Assembly (NCBI RefSeq): GCF_029846175.1
Contig: NZ_JARWAC010000015.1
Location: 186,001-250,000 of the forward strand
DNA: 64,000 nt
Reading direction: 5' to 3'
From: Sphaerisporangium sp. TRM90804
Lineage (GTDB): Bacteria; Actinomycetota; Actinomycetes; Streptosporangiales; Streptosporangiaceae
Part shown: one piece after another, positions 35,677 to 44,374 of the stretch
Layout of the letters: each line of letters begins with the position of its first letter
Position numbering within the stretch: position 1 is the stretch's first letter
Notes under the pieces: generated by a model
The model's input: the letters and a program-made list of their open reading frames with translations, nothing else
Told to the model about the DNA's origin: nothing
Databases searched by the model: none
Program-made: the position numbers and the translations under genes

Positions 35677-35707
35677 ACGATAGCCCCTCCCGGGACCGGG
35701 GTGTCAA
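35677..35707 (-). promoter_or_regulatory. ilvB operon promoter
   Basis: On the minus strand TTGACA (35702-35707) and TATCGT (35677-35682), spacer 19 bp (18 if the -10 is shifted one base). The consensus -35 and the position immediately before the leader ATG support it. Confidence 0.65.
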
Positions 35708-35818
35708 ATCCCCGGACACATGTCTCAGGATATGGACCGCTTTGTTTTCCGGCCGGTGGGCGCGCCCGGTTACGGACAGGCGGGAACGGCGTGGCGCGAA
35801 CGCCCGGCCGCCGGCCGT

Positions 35819-38512
35819 TCAGGCGGTGTTCTGCAAAGGCGACAGCGGCGACAGGCTGGTGCGCATGAGGGAGTCGACTCCCCTGGCCGCCATCGGCCGG
35901 GCCACCAGGTAGCCCTGGCCGCGGGTGCAGCCCATCTCGCGCAGCAGCTCGAGCTGCTCGGGCCGCTCGATGCCCTCGGCCACCACGATGAGGCCGAGGT
36001 CGTGGCCGAGCCGCACGATCGTGCGGGTGAGCAGCGTCAGCGTCTCGTCGCGTCCCAGCCCGTCCACGAAGGAGGGGTCGATCTTGATGATGTCGACGGG
36101 GAGCTGCCGCAGCAAGGCCAGCGAGGCGTAGCCGGTGCCGAAGTCGTCGATCGCCAGCCGCACGCCGAGGGCGCGCAGCCGCGCGAGCCGTTCGATGATC
36201 TCCTCGGCGTCCTCGACGAGCATCTCCTCGATCACCTCAAGGGTGAGGGCGCCGGCCGGCAGGCCGCTCTCGGCCAGGGCCTGCTCGACGGTCTCCACGA
36301 AGCGGGGCGCGGTGATCTGGCGGCTCGACAGGTTGAGCGACAGCCCGATCTCCCAGGACGACGCCCGCCAGGCGGCGACCTCGCGGCAGGCCTCCCGCAG
36401 GATCCACTCGCTCAGCGGCACGATCAGGCCGGTGTCCTCGGCGGCGCCGAGGAACTGCCGGGGCGGGACGAACGTGCCGCCGCGCCACCAGCGCACCAGG
36501 GCCTCCACCGCCGTCACCCGCGAGGTCGCCAGGTCGACGACCGGCTGGTACTCCACCGCGAACTGGCCGGCGAGCAGCGCGCGCTGCAGGTCGGCGGCGA
36601 GCTCCAGGCGGCGGACGACGTCGGCGTGCATGTGCGCGGCGAACACCTCGACCCTGCGCCCGCCCAGCTCCTTGGCGCGGGTGGTCGCGACGTCGGCGTT
36701 GCGGATCAGGTCGGCCGAGGGCACGCCGTCCTCGGCGAACGCGACGCCGACGCTGGCGGTGAGCGCGATGTCGCGGTCGGCGACGCGGAACGGCTCGGCC
36801 GACACCGCGCGGACCAGCCGCTCGGCGAGGTCGATCGCCGACTGGGCGTCCGTCGCGCCCGAGCCGCCGGAGCCGCCCGCCCCGGCCGAGCCGCCGGACT
36901 CCATCAGCACGGCGAACTCGTCGCCGCCCCAGCGCGCCAGGGTGTCGTCGGCGCGGACGGCGGCGCGCAGCCGCCGGGCGGCCTGGCTGAGCAGGTAGTC
37001 GCCGCCGGCGTGGCCCACCGAGTCGTTGACGCCGGTGAAGCCGTCGAGGTCGACGAAGACGACCGCCGTGTGCCCGGCGCCCCTGCGGGCCAGCACCTCG
37101 CGGGTGCGCTCCTCGAAGTACGACCGGTTGGGCAGCCCCGTGACGCCGTCGTGGAAGGTCAGGTGCGCGACCTCGTTGCGCAGCGCCACCTGGTCGCTGA
37201 CGTCGCGCGTGGAGATCAGCACCAGGTCTTCGTCGCCCTCGCGGGGGTGACGGGTGGCGACGGACTCGGCGGGCCGCCAGGTGCCGTCGGCCGCGCGCAC
37301 CCGGCAGGACATGCGGCAGACGCTCTGACCGCCCGCCGACGGCTCGTCCTCGGCCGCCATCGCCCGCAGGGCGGTCTGGACGGCGGGGGCGTCCTCGGAG
37401 TGGACGTAGTCGAAGATCGAGCGGCCGACCAGCTCCTGCGGCCGGTAGCCGTACATGGCCTCGACGCCGGCGCCCATCTCGCGGACCACGCCGTCGGGGT
37501 CGAGCACCAGGACGACGTCGCCGGCGTTCTCGGCGAGCTCGATGAGGCGCCGCTCGCCGGACTCCAGCGTGCCGCGCATGCCCGCGGACTCCAGCGCGAG
37601 CACGAGCACCTTGGCGAGCAGCACGAGCACGGTGGAGCCCACCACGATCGGCAGCACGCCGACCGACGGGTCGGGGCTGCCGGCGAGCACCCGCACGACC
37701 AGCACGGCGGTCGCCACGGCGGCCAGCGCCAGCGGCACGACGTCGAGCACGGCCGTGGCGGCGGGCCGGGAGGGCGCGGCGTGGTCGCGGCAGGCCCACG
37801 GGGCCGCGGCGAGCATGAGCAGGGCGGCCGGCGCCAGCACGCCGGTGACGGCGGGGGCGTCGCCGCCCGCCGCGGTGAGCCGGCCGATCGCCGTCGCCAC
37901 CTCGGCCACGGTGGTCGCGGCGAGCACCGCCAGGGCCGCGAGGCCGACCCCCCGCCCGGCGGGCCGCGCGGACAGCACGGCCGGGGCGACGGCGCAGGTC
38001 GCGAACAGGCAGATCACGGGTAAGACGAGGGTGATCGGCTCCTCGGCCCGCGCGTACGCCGGGCCGAGCAGCGCGACCCACAGGATCGCGAACAGCGACG
38101 CGCCGCTGACATAGGCGTTCGTCGCGTAGTGCAGCAGCGAGCCGCCGTAGGCCTGCCGGCGGACGGTGAGGCCGCAGCCGATGGCGAGCAGCACGGTGCC
38201 CACGAGCAGCAGCAGGTCGGCGAAGGTGACCGCGAACGGCGTGCCCTCCACCACCGGGCGCATGCCGACCCCGGCCAGCCAGGTGACCGCGCCGGCGGCC
38301 AGCCAGCGCCACGCGGCCGAGCGGCGCCCCGAGCGCGGCGTGACGCGGAACGCGGCGACGCCCAGGGAGACGGCCGCCGTGAGACCGGCGGCCACTCCCG
38401 CGATCGCGGCGAGGGCCGTGGAGGGCATTTCGACCAGCAGGGCCGCCGCGAGGACCACCGCGCCGACCCCGGCGGCGGTCAACGGGACCCTGCGGTCACG
38501 AAGGCCGTTCAA
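35819..38512 (-). CDS. Membrane PAS-GGDEF-EAL c-di-GMP enzyme near ilvB
   Basis: 897 residues from a TTG (an in-frame stop lies a few codons upstream). About eight to ten hydrophobic helices fill residues 1-315; a PAS domain follows (GDVVLVLDPDGVVREMGAGV, about 328-445). GGDEF is intact at 529-533 (RWGGDEFAV) and EAL at 670-672 (VEALVRW), with DDFGTGYASL and the lysine of IKIDPSF. Both synthesis and hydrolysis of c-di-GMP are possible. A Gly/Ser-rich insert follows GGDEF (ESGGSAGAGGSGGSG). In Streptomyces a GGDEF-EAL protein sits at the same place by ilvB (from memory of gene order). Confidence 0.92.
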   Translation of the reverse strand: MNGLRDRRVPLTAAGVGAVVLAAALLVEMPSTALAAIAGVAAGLTAAVSLGVAAFRVTPRSGRRSAAWRWLAAGAVTWLAGVGMRPVVEGTPFAVTFADLLLLVGTVLLAIGCGLTVRRQAYGGSLLHYATNAYVSGASLFAILWVALLGPAYARAEEPITLVLPVICLFATCAVAPAVLSARPAGRGVGLAALAVLAATTVAEVATAIGRLTAAGGDAPAVTGVLAPAALLMLAAAPWACRDHAAPSRPAATAVLDVVPLALAAVATAVLVVRVLAGSPDPSVGVLPIVVGSTVLVLLAKVLVLALESAGMRGTLESGERRLIELAENAGDVVLVLDPDGVVREMGAGVEAMYGYRPQELVGRSIFDYVHSEDAPAVQTALRAMAAEDEPSAGGQSVCRMSCRVRAADGTWRPAESVATRHPREGDEDLVLISTRDVSDQVALRNEVAHLTFHDGVTGLPNRSYFEERTREVLARRGAGHTAVVFVDLDGFTGVNDSVGHAGGDYLLSQAARRLRAAVRADDTLARWGGDEFAVLMESGGSAGAGGSGGSGATDAQSAIDLAERLVRAVSAEPFRVADRDIALTASVGVAFAEDGVPSADLIRNADVATTRAKELGGRRVEVFAAHMHADVVRRLELAADLQRALLAGQFAVEYQPVVDLATSRVTAVEALVRWWRGGTFVPPRQFLGAAEDTGLIVPLSEWILREACREVAAWRASSWEIGLSLNLSSRQITAPRFVETVEQALAESGLPAGALTLEVIEEMLVEDAEEIIERLARLRALGVRLAIDDFGTGYASLALLRQLPVDIIKIDPSFVDGLGRDETLTLLTRTIVRLGHDLGLIVVAEGIERPEQLELLREMGCTRGQGYLVARPMAARGVDSLMRTSLSPLSPLQNTA

Positions 38513-38736
38513 CGTCGTCGCCCATGCGGCTCATCCCTGTCACATCGCCAGTGTCGCGCCGGCGCGGCGGCGGAGGAGGTGGCAACCATCCAGTCGTCAC
38601 CGATCCGATAAACGCCGTGCCGCGTTTCCCGGAAGGTCGCGCGATGCGAATGACGCTACGCAGCAGAGGTCACGAGGCAGCCACGGCTTGGGTTTGCTTT
38701 CCTATCGGTCGGAGTCAGCGCGGGCTGTCAAGTCGC

Positions 38737-39645
38737 TCAGTACGAACCCGTGATCACGTTGTTCAGCGGTTCACCGGACAGGTATCTCAGCATCTGGGAT
38801 CGGACGAGCTTGCAGGAGCGCCGCAGCGACGCCGGGGTGCTGCCGGCCACGTGAGGGGTGAGGAGCACGCCGGGCGCGGTCCACAGGGGGTGGCCGGGCG
38901 GGAGCGGCTCGGGGTCGGTGACGTCCAGCGCGGCCCGCAGCCGGCCGGTCCGCAGCTCGGCGACGAGCGCGCCGGTGTGCACCACCCCGCCCCTGGAGGC
39001 GTTCACCAGCACCGCGCCGTCCTTCATGCGCGCCAGGAACGCGGCGTCCACCATGCCGGCCGTGCCGCCCGTGGCGGGCACCAGGAGCACCACGACGTCC
39101 GCGCGCGGCAGCAGCCCCGGCAGCTCGTCCTCCCCGTGCACGCCCTCGCGCGCCGTCCTGGCGACGCGCACGATGTCGACCTCGAACCCCTGGAGCCGCC
39201 GCTCCAGGGCCTGCCCGATGGATCCGTAGCCGACGATCAGCACGGTGCCGTCGGCCAGCACGCCCGTGTGGTGGTACGCCCACTCGCCGCGCTCCTTGGC
39301 CGCCGCGAACTCGGGGAAGTCGCGCAGCACGGCGATCATCGCGCCGACCGCCCACTCGGCGGTGCCGGCCTCGTGGACGCCGCGCGCGTTGCAGAGGATC
39401 ACCCCTTCGGGCAGGTGGGGGCGGTAGCGTTCGACCCCCGCCGTCACCGTCTGCAGCAGGCGCAGCTTCGGCATGCGGCCCAGGAGCTCGGCCGTCAGGG
39501 CCGGCGGCATCAGGGGCGGGATCCAGACCTCCACCTCCTGCGCCCCCTCGGGCGGGCGGGGGCCGCCGTCGTACACGACGCACTCGACGTCGGGCAGGTC
39601 GGCCAGTGCGTCGACGATGGCCTGCGAGGGGGCCCAGATCTTCAT
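38737..39645 (-). CDS. D-isomer-specific 2-hydroxyacid dehydrogenase family protein
   Basis: 302 residues from the ATG at 39645. NAD(P) motif GYGSIGQAL at about 137-145, catalytic Arg in NASRGGVVHTG, the Glu region DVTDPEPLPPGHPLW and His in LTPHVAGST form the family triad. It reduces a 2-keto acid or oxidises a 2-hydroxy acid; possible glyoxylate/hydroxypyruvate reductase. The 220-bp gap to the GGDEF gene shows nothing I can name. Confidence 0.88.
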   Translation of the reverse strand: MKIWAPSQAIVDALADLPDVECVVYDGGPRPPEGAQEVEVWIPPLMPPALTAELLGRMPKLRLLQTVTAGVERYRPHLPEGVILCNARGVHEAGTAEWAVGAMIAVLRDFPEFAAAKERGEWAYHHTGVLADGTVLIVGYGSIGQALERRLQGFEVDIVRVARTAREGVHGEDELPGLLPRADVVVLLVPATGGTAGMVDAAFLARMKDGAVLVNASRGGVVHTGALVAELRTGRLRAALDVTDPEPLPPGHPLWTAPGVLLTPHVAGSTPASLRRSCKLVRSQMLRYLSGEPLNNVITGSY

Positions 39646-39726
39646 GAACGCCAACCCTAAGAGAAGCGGCCCCCGTATCGGGAACCACGCGGGCGAGGCA
39701 CCAGTATGGAACGCAGGAGGTCGACG

Positions 39727-40902
39727 ATGACACAACGATGGTCCCGCCCGGCCACACCCGTCGCACGCCCGGGCCGCGCCGTCGCGAGGCTGCTCGCGCT
39801 CGCGGCGGCCGTGCTCGTGCCCGCGCTGGTGGCCGGGTGCACCTCGGGCGCCGCCGAACGCGCGGGCGGCGGCGCGGGGCCGTCCCCGGCCGCCAGCGCC
39901 CCCGCCGGGGGTTCCCCGGCGCCGGAGGGCACTACGGCGCCCGCCCCGGGTGAGCCGAGAACGCTGGTCGACGGGCTGCGGGTGCCGTGGGCGATCGCCT
40001 TCCTGCCCGGCGGCGACGCGCTGGTGACCGAGCGCGACACGGCGCGCCTGCTGCGCGTGACGCGGGCCGGGAAGGCCACCGAGGTGGGGGTGGTCGAAGG
40101 CGTGGTGGCCACCGGGGAGGGCGGCCTGCTCGGCGTGGCGGTCTCCCCCGAGTACGAGCGAGATCGCCAGATCTTCGTGTACTTCACCGCCGAGACCGAG
40201 AACCGCGTCGTCCGCTACCGCTACGACGGCGGCCTGAGCGACGCGCGGACCATCCTGAGCGGCATCCCCAAGGGCGGCAACCACAACGGCGGGCGGCTGG
40301 AGTTCGGCCCCGACGGCTACCTGTACGCCTCCACCGGCGAGGCCGGCGACCGGCCGCTGTCGCAGGCGCTCGGCTCGCTGGGCGGCAAGATCCTGCGCAT
40401 GACCGCCGACGGGCGGCCCGCCCCCGGCAACCCCTTCCAGAACGTGATCTGGAGCTACGGGCACCGCAACGTCCAGGGCATGGCCTGGGACGACGAGGGG
40501 CGCATGTACGCGTCGGAGTTCGGCCAGAACACCTACGACGAGGTCAACCTGATCGAGAAGGGCCGCAACTACGGCTGGCCCGAGGTCGAGGGCGTGGGCG
40601 ACCGCGACGGCTTCACCGACCCGCTGGTGACCTGGACGACCGACGAGGCGTCGCCGTCCGGCCTGGCCTATGCGAACGGGTCGCTGTGGATGGCGGCGCT
40701 GCGCGGCACCCGGCTGTGGCAGGTGCCGGTGAGCGGCGGCAGGGCCGGCGAGCCCGTCGCCCACTACGACGGCCGCTACGGCCGGCTGCGCGCGATCGCG
40801 ACGGCTCCGGACGGCAGTCTCTACGTGAGCACCAGCAACCAGGACGGCCGCGGCTACCCCGCCCCCGGCGACGACCGCATCCTCCTCGTCCCCGCCCGCT
40901 GA
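39727..40902 (+). CDS. Lipoprotein PQQ-dependent sugar dehydrogenase (aldose sugar dehydrogenase-like)
   Basis: 391 residues from the ATG at 39727, which has AGGAGG 6 nt before it; an ATG at 39706 lacks one. Lipobox LVAGC with Cys38, then a Pro/Ala/Ser-rich linker. From about residue 80 a six-bladed soluble GDH-type propeller: VPWAIAFLPGGDALVTERDT, IPKGGNHNGGRLEFGPDGYL (PQQ/Ca-binding His-Asn), IWSYGHRNVQGM, EFGQNTYDEVNLIEKGRNYG. It sits on the outer face of the membrane. No PQQ synthesis genes here, so the cofactor source is unknown. Confidence 0.92.
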   Translation: MTQRWSRPATPVARPGRAVARLLALAAAVLVPALVAGCTSGAAERAGGGAGPSPAASAPAGGSPAPEGTTAPAPGEPRTLVDGLRVPWAIAFLPGGDALVTERDTARLLRVTRAGKATEVGVVEGVVATGEGGLLGVAVSPEYERDRQIFVYFTAETENRVVRYRYDGGLSDARTILSGIPKGGNHNGGRLEFGPDGYLYASTGEAGDRPLSQALGSLGGKILRMTADGRPAPGNPFQNVIWSYGHRNVQGMAWDDEGRMYASEFGQNTYDEVNLIEKGRNYGWPEVEGVGDRDGFTDPLVTWTTDEASPSGLAYANGSLWMAALRGTRLWQVPVSGGRAGEPVAHYDGRYGRLRAIATAPDGSLYVSTSNQDGRGYPAPGDDRILLVPAR

Positions 40903-40914
40903 CGGCGGCCTCGG

Positions 40915-40938
40915 CCGGCCCCGCCGGGGCGGGGCCGG
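40915..40938 (+). terminator. Terminator of the sugar dehydrogenase gene
   Basis: CCGGCCCCG (40915-40923) and CGGGGCCGG (40930-40938) form a 9-bp stem with a 6-nt loop 12 nt after the stop. Confidence 0.65.
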
Positions 40939-41004
40939 TCGGCGCCCCCGCCGGCCCGCCTCACCCCGGCCGGCGGGGAAGCGCCCGGTCCGCCGGGCCG
41001 GGGC

Positions 41005-41430
41005 TCACTGCTTGCGGGCCTGGTTGAAGCGCAGCATGTTGCCGGACGGGTCGCGGAAGGCGCAGTCGCGGACGCCGTACGGCTGGTCGATCGGCTCCTG
41101 CAGCACCTCGCCGCCGGCGGCGCGGATGCGCTCGAAGGTGGCGTCGCAGTCGTCGCTCGTGAAGATGACGCCGCGCAGGTTGCCCTTGGCGAGCAGCTCC
41201 GCCATGGCCTCCTTGTCGGCGGGCGAGGCGTTCGGGTTCGCGAGGGGCGGTTCGAGGACGATGTCCAGGTCGGGCTGCGACGGCGCGCCGACCGTCACCC
41301 AGCGCATCCCCTCGAACCCGACGTCGTTGCGCACCTCCAGGCCCAGCACGTCCCGGTAGAAGGCGATCGCCTTGTCGTGGTCGTCGACGGCGATGAAGCA
41401 GGTTGAAAGCTTGATGTCCATGGGTTTCAC
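41005..41430 (-). CDS. VOC-family (glyoxalase/bleomycin-resistance fold) protein
   Basis: 141 residues from a GTG at 41430 that overlaps the araC-type stop by 4 bp (GTGA); an ATG 9 bp later is the alternative. Two beta-alpha-beta-beta-beta units: MDIKLSTCFIAVDDHDKAIA and GVIFTSDDCDATFERIRAAG, with DPSGNMLRFNQ at the end. Members bind metal and act on glyoxal adducts, aromatic substrates or drugs; function unknown here. Co-translated with the regulator ahead of it. Confidence 0.9.
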   Translation of the reverse strand: MKPMDIKLSTCFIAVDDHDKAIAFYRDVLGLEVRNDVGFEGMRWVTVGAPSQPDLDIVLEPPLANPNASPADKEAMAELLAKGNLRGVIFTSDDCDATFERIRAAGGEVLQEPIDQPYGVRDCAFRDPSGNMLRFNQARKQ

Positions 41431-41852
41431 GCTACGGGCGGGGAGGCGGACTTCGCTTCTCCATTCCTGACCGGTCTGGTGTGGATCTTGGCGACGCAGG
41501 CCGGGATGGCGGCGCCCTCGTCGTGGCGGCGGGCCCGGTAGGCGCTCGGGCTCTCGCCGACCAGCTCGGTGAACCGCGAGCTGAACGACCCCAGCGACGT
41601 ACAGCCGACCGCGAAGCAGACCTCCGTCACCGAGAGGTCGCCCCGCCGCAGCAGGGCCTTGGCCCGCTCGATGCGGCGCGTCATCAGGTAGCTGTACGGC
41701 GTCTCCCCGAAGGCGGCGCGGAAGCTGCGGGAGAAGTGGCCCGGTGACATGAGGGCGGCGTGCGCCAGCGCGGGGACGTCGAGCGGCTTGGCGTACTCGC
41801 GGTCGATCAGGTCACGGGCCCGGCGCAGCCGGACGAGGTCGTCCAACGTCAC
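41427..41852 (-). CDS. AraC-family transcriptional regulator (DNA-binding domain only)
   Basis: 141 residues from a GTG. Almost the whole protein is the double helix-turn-helix: PLDVPALAHAALMSPGHFSR and LSVTEVCFAVGCTSLGSFSS with the FTELVGESPSAYR end. It lacks the N-terminal sensor domain of AraC. The C-terminal 35 residues are unstructured. It forms a two-gene unit with the VOC protein and probably regulates it. Confidence 0.92.
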   Translation of the reverse strand: MTLDDLVRLRRARDLIDREYAKPLDVPALAHAALMSPGHFSRSFRAAFGETPYSYLMTRRIERAKALLRRGDLSVTEVCFAVGCTSLGSFSSRFTELVGESPSAYRARRHDEGAAIPACVAKIHTRPVRNGEAKSASPPVA

Positions 41853-41900
41853 GCCACCACCATGCCACAGCTCCGGGCCCCGCCGAAGCGCGGCCGTCCG

Positions 41901-44144
41901 CTAGAGCTTGGAGTTCAGCTTGGGCTTCTTGTCGGGCTTCCCCTGCGACTTGGGCTTCTTGTCGCGCCCCCTGTCGCCGTCGGTGGGGCGCTGGGGAAGC
42001 GCCGGCGGCACGGCGTCGTCGGTCGGCGGGCGGCCGTTCTCGGTCGACTCGCCGCCGGAGTCGCGCCCTCGGGGCTGGCAGAGCAGCCGGGGCTCGGGAT
42101 CGTACACCGTCGTGACCGGCCGGTCGCGCTTGACCAGCTCGGCGTTCTTGAAGAAGGCGCGCGTGACGGTCACGGTGAACCCGACGGCGCCGTCCATCGG
42201 GATGCAGTCCGCGCCGGACTCCGTCCGCGTCTCGGGCTGGGTGATGTCGGTGCGGCCGGAGGTCTCCAGCGCCACCCGGTCGTACTCCCGGGTGCCCCAC
42301 AGGGTCACCGTCACCGACGTGCTGGTGTAGGCGGCCTTGACCAGCACCCCGTTGTCGCTGTTGTTGCGCCACCGCAGGTCCAGCTCGGGGTAGGACACCG
42401 CCGCGTCGAGACCGACGGGGTAGCGGGACACGTGAAACCGGTGCGGCGTGCGCTCCACCTCCTCCAGCCCCGCGATGAAGACCGCGTTGTACATCGTGGT
42501 GGCGAGCTGGGAGATGCCGCCGCCCATGCCGACGACCAGATGGTCGTCCTGGATCATCTGCGCCTGGACGAACCCGCGGCCGGCCGACGGCTCGCCGACC
42601 ACCTCGTTCAGCGAGAACGTCTCGCCCGGCTTCACCAGCCGGCCGTCCACCAGGTCGGCGGCCTTGTGGATGTTGGTCACCCGGGGGGCGCAGCACGGGT
42701 AGTGGGAGGTGAACTCCCCGATGGTCTCGGTGATGCCGAGCCCCTGCACGTCCTGGTCGCCGAGCGCGGGCGCGGTGACGGCCAGCGAGACCGGGATGGT
42801 GCGGCCGCCGCCCTCGGTGACCACCCTGACCACGGCCGCGGCGAGCTGGTCGGTGTTCACGCCCTTGCCGCTGCGGGCGTGGACGAGCCGGGGAGCGCCG
42901 TCGACGATGGAGAACCCGGCGTCGCGCGGCGCCTCGGCGACGCCGACGAGCGTGGTCTCCAGACCGGCGACCGCCTTGGCGGCGTCGAACCGGGGGCGCA
43001 CCGTGCCGTCCTGGTCGGGGGTGAACGTGAGGTTGGCCGCGATGAGCGACGGCGACAGGCGCGCGCGCCTGTCGCCGTTCACCAGGGTGATCGGGGCCGA
43101 CACCGCGCGGCGGGCCGTGGCCAGCGAGCCGGTGAACGCCGCCTGCGGGGTCTTCGGGCGCACCCGGACTACCGGCAGCGCGACCGAGGCGGGCGGGTCG
43201 AGGAAGGCGCGTTTGATCGCCTCTCCGGTGCCGCGCCGGTCGAGCAGCGCGCCGTCCCTGGGCACGACGATCTTGGGTGTGGTGCCCTCGTAGACGATCG
43301 AGCCCTCGCGGGCCGGGCGGTCGACGGTGGCGGCGACCTTGCGGATGCGCTGGTCGAGCTTGGTGGCGTTCAGCGAGACGCGCGGCGCCAGGTCGCGTTC
43401 GCCGGTGAGCGCCTGCCAGACGGCGACCGGGCTCGGGAACCCCGTGTGCGCGTCGTCGATGGTGGCCTGGACGTCGATGGTCAGCCCGGCCTCGCGCGGG
43501 TCGACCACGGCCACCCGGCGCCCGCCGAGCGTGAGCGCGACGCTCTCCTCGTCGTGCCCCTCGAAGCGCTCGCGCACGCGGTCGATCGCGTCCGTCTCGC
43601 TGAGGCCGCCGATCTGCACGTCGGACACGTGGGTGCCCGGCAGCACCCTGCCCCACATGTAGGTCGCGGGGATGCCGTAGACGAGCAGGAAGATCAGGAA
43701 GATCCCGCCCAGGACCGCCAGCGGCAGGCGAAGCCGCCCCCCGCTCTCCTCGGCGGGCTCCGGGGCGATGACGACGGAGGGACTGGACTCTCGCGGGTCG
43801 CCGCTGCGGCGCACGCTCGCGGTCATGGGCCACGGCTCGGCGGGCGGCGCGGGAGGGGGAAGCAGGCTCGGCTGGGTCTGGCCGCCCGTGCCGGACGGCG
43901 GCGTCGGCGGGAAGATGTCCGGCGATACACCGGGGGGGAGGGGGGTCACCCCGCGGGGTAACTTCCCGCGCCTGATGGGGGGTTTCTCCGTCTGGCCGTC
44001 TTTGGCGAGCTGCCGGTCGGCGGGCAGTGTCACGGGGGTGTCCGGGCGAACCGCCGCGAACGGATCGGGCGGCGGGTCTATGGAAGCTCCGGCGTTCCGC
44101 ACGCCTCCGTCTCCTCCCGCTGCAGACCGTTTCCCCCGCATCAC
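41901..44144 (-). CDS. VanW-family membrane protein
   Basis: 747 residues from a GTG (ATG at 44141 is equivalent). A 138-residue Pro-rich cytoplasmic tail precedes one transmembrane helix (about 139-162, LPLAVLGGIFLIFLLVYGIP). Outside are two YoaR-like peptidoglycan-binding-type domains (about 180-430), then the VanW domain (TNIHKAADLVDGRLVKPGET and GGGISQLATTMYNAVFIAGL), then a basic Lys-rich tail. VanW is linked to vancomycin-resistance clusters but its activity is unknown; no vanHAX genes are present. Wall-associated role inferred. Confidence 0.92.
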   Translation of the reverse strand: MMRGKRSAAGGDGGVRNAGASIDPPPDPFAAVRPDTPVTLPADRQLAKDGQTEKPPIRRGKLPRGVTPLPPGVSPDIFPPTPPSGTGGQTQPSLLPPPAPPAEPWPMTASVRRSGDPRESSPSVVIAPEPAEESGGRLRLPLAVLGGIFLIFLLVYGIPATYMWGRVLPGTHVSDVQIGGLSETDAIDRVRERFEGHDEESVALTLGGRRVAVVDPREAGLTIDVQATIDDAHTGFPSPVAVWQALTGERDLAPRVSLNATKLDQRIRKVAATVDRPAREGSIVYEGTTPKIVVPRDGALLDRRGTGEAIKRAFLDPPASVALPVVRVRPKTPQAAFTGSLATARRAVSAPITLVNGDRRARLSPSLIAANLTFTPDQDGTVRPRFDAAKAVAGLETTLVGVAEAPRDAGFSIVDGAPRLVHARSGKGVNTDQLAAAVVRVVTEGGGRTIPVSLAVTAPALGDQDVQGLGITETIGEFTSHYPCCAPRVTNIHKAADLVDGRLVKPGETFSLNEVVGEPSAGRGFVQAQMIQDDHLVVGMGGGISQLATTMYNAVFIAGLEEVERTPHRFHVSRYPVGLDAAVSYPELDLRWRNNSDNGVLVKAAYTSTSVTVTLWGTREYDRVALETSGRTDITQPETRTESGADCIPMDGAVGFTVTVTRAFFKNAELVKRDRPVTTVYDPEPRLLCQPRGRDSGGESTENGRPPTDDAVPPALPQRPTDGDRGRDKKPKSQGKPDKKPKLNSKL

Positions 44145-44179
44145 CCTAAACCAGGTTCACTGCCGAATTCTTCTACATC

Positions 44180-44218
44180 GGGGGATGAATCCGTTCCCAC
44201 CGGCAGAGGAAATCCCCC
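44180..44218. promoter_or_regulatory. Inverted repeat upstream of the VanW gene
   Basis: GGGGGAT (44180-44186) and ATCCCCC (44212-44218) form a perfect 7-bp repeat with a 25-nt spacer in the 230-bp gatB-vanW gap. Confidence 0.35.
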
Positions 44219-44301
44219 CCGGCCCCATCGGGCTTCCCGGGCCCCCGTGCCGCGCCGCGCATCGGCCGAGGCGGAATCGTTCCACCGCCCGGCGCCGTGC
44301 C

Positions 44302-44332
44302 GCCCGGCCGGGTGCGCGACGCCCGGCCGGGC
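44302..44332 (-). terminator. Candidate gatCAB terminator
   Basis: GCCCGGCCGGG occurs at 44302-44312 and again at 44321-44331 separated by 8 nt; the units are self-complementary and can pair with each other, 43 nt past the gatB stop. Confidence 0.45.
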
Positions 44333-44374
44333 GAGGACGGCGCCGCGTACGACGGCGCGGGTGCGCGGCGGGAG

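Noticed and set aside
41901-44144. Vancomycin resistance cluster
   Set aside because: Only VanW is present; no vanH, vanA or vanX type genes adjoin it, and VanW proteins are common in actinomycetes.
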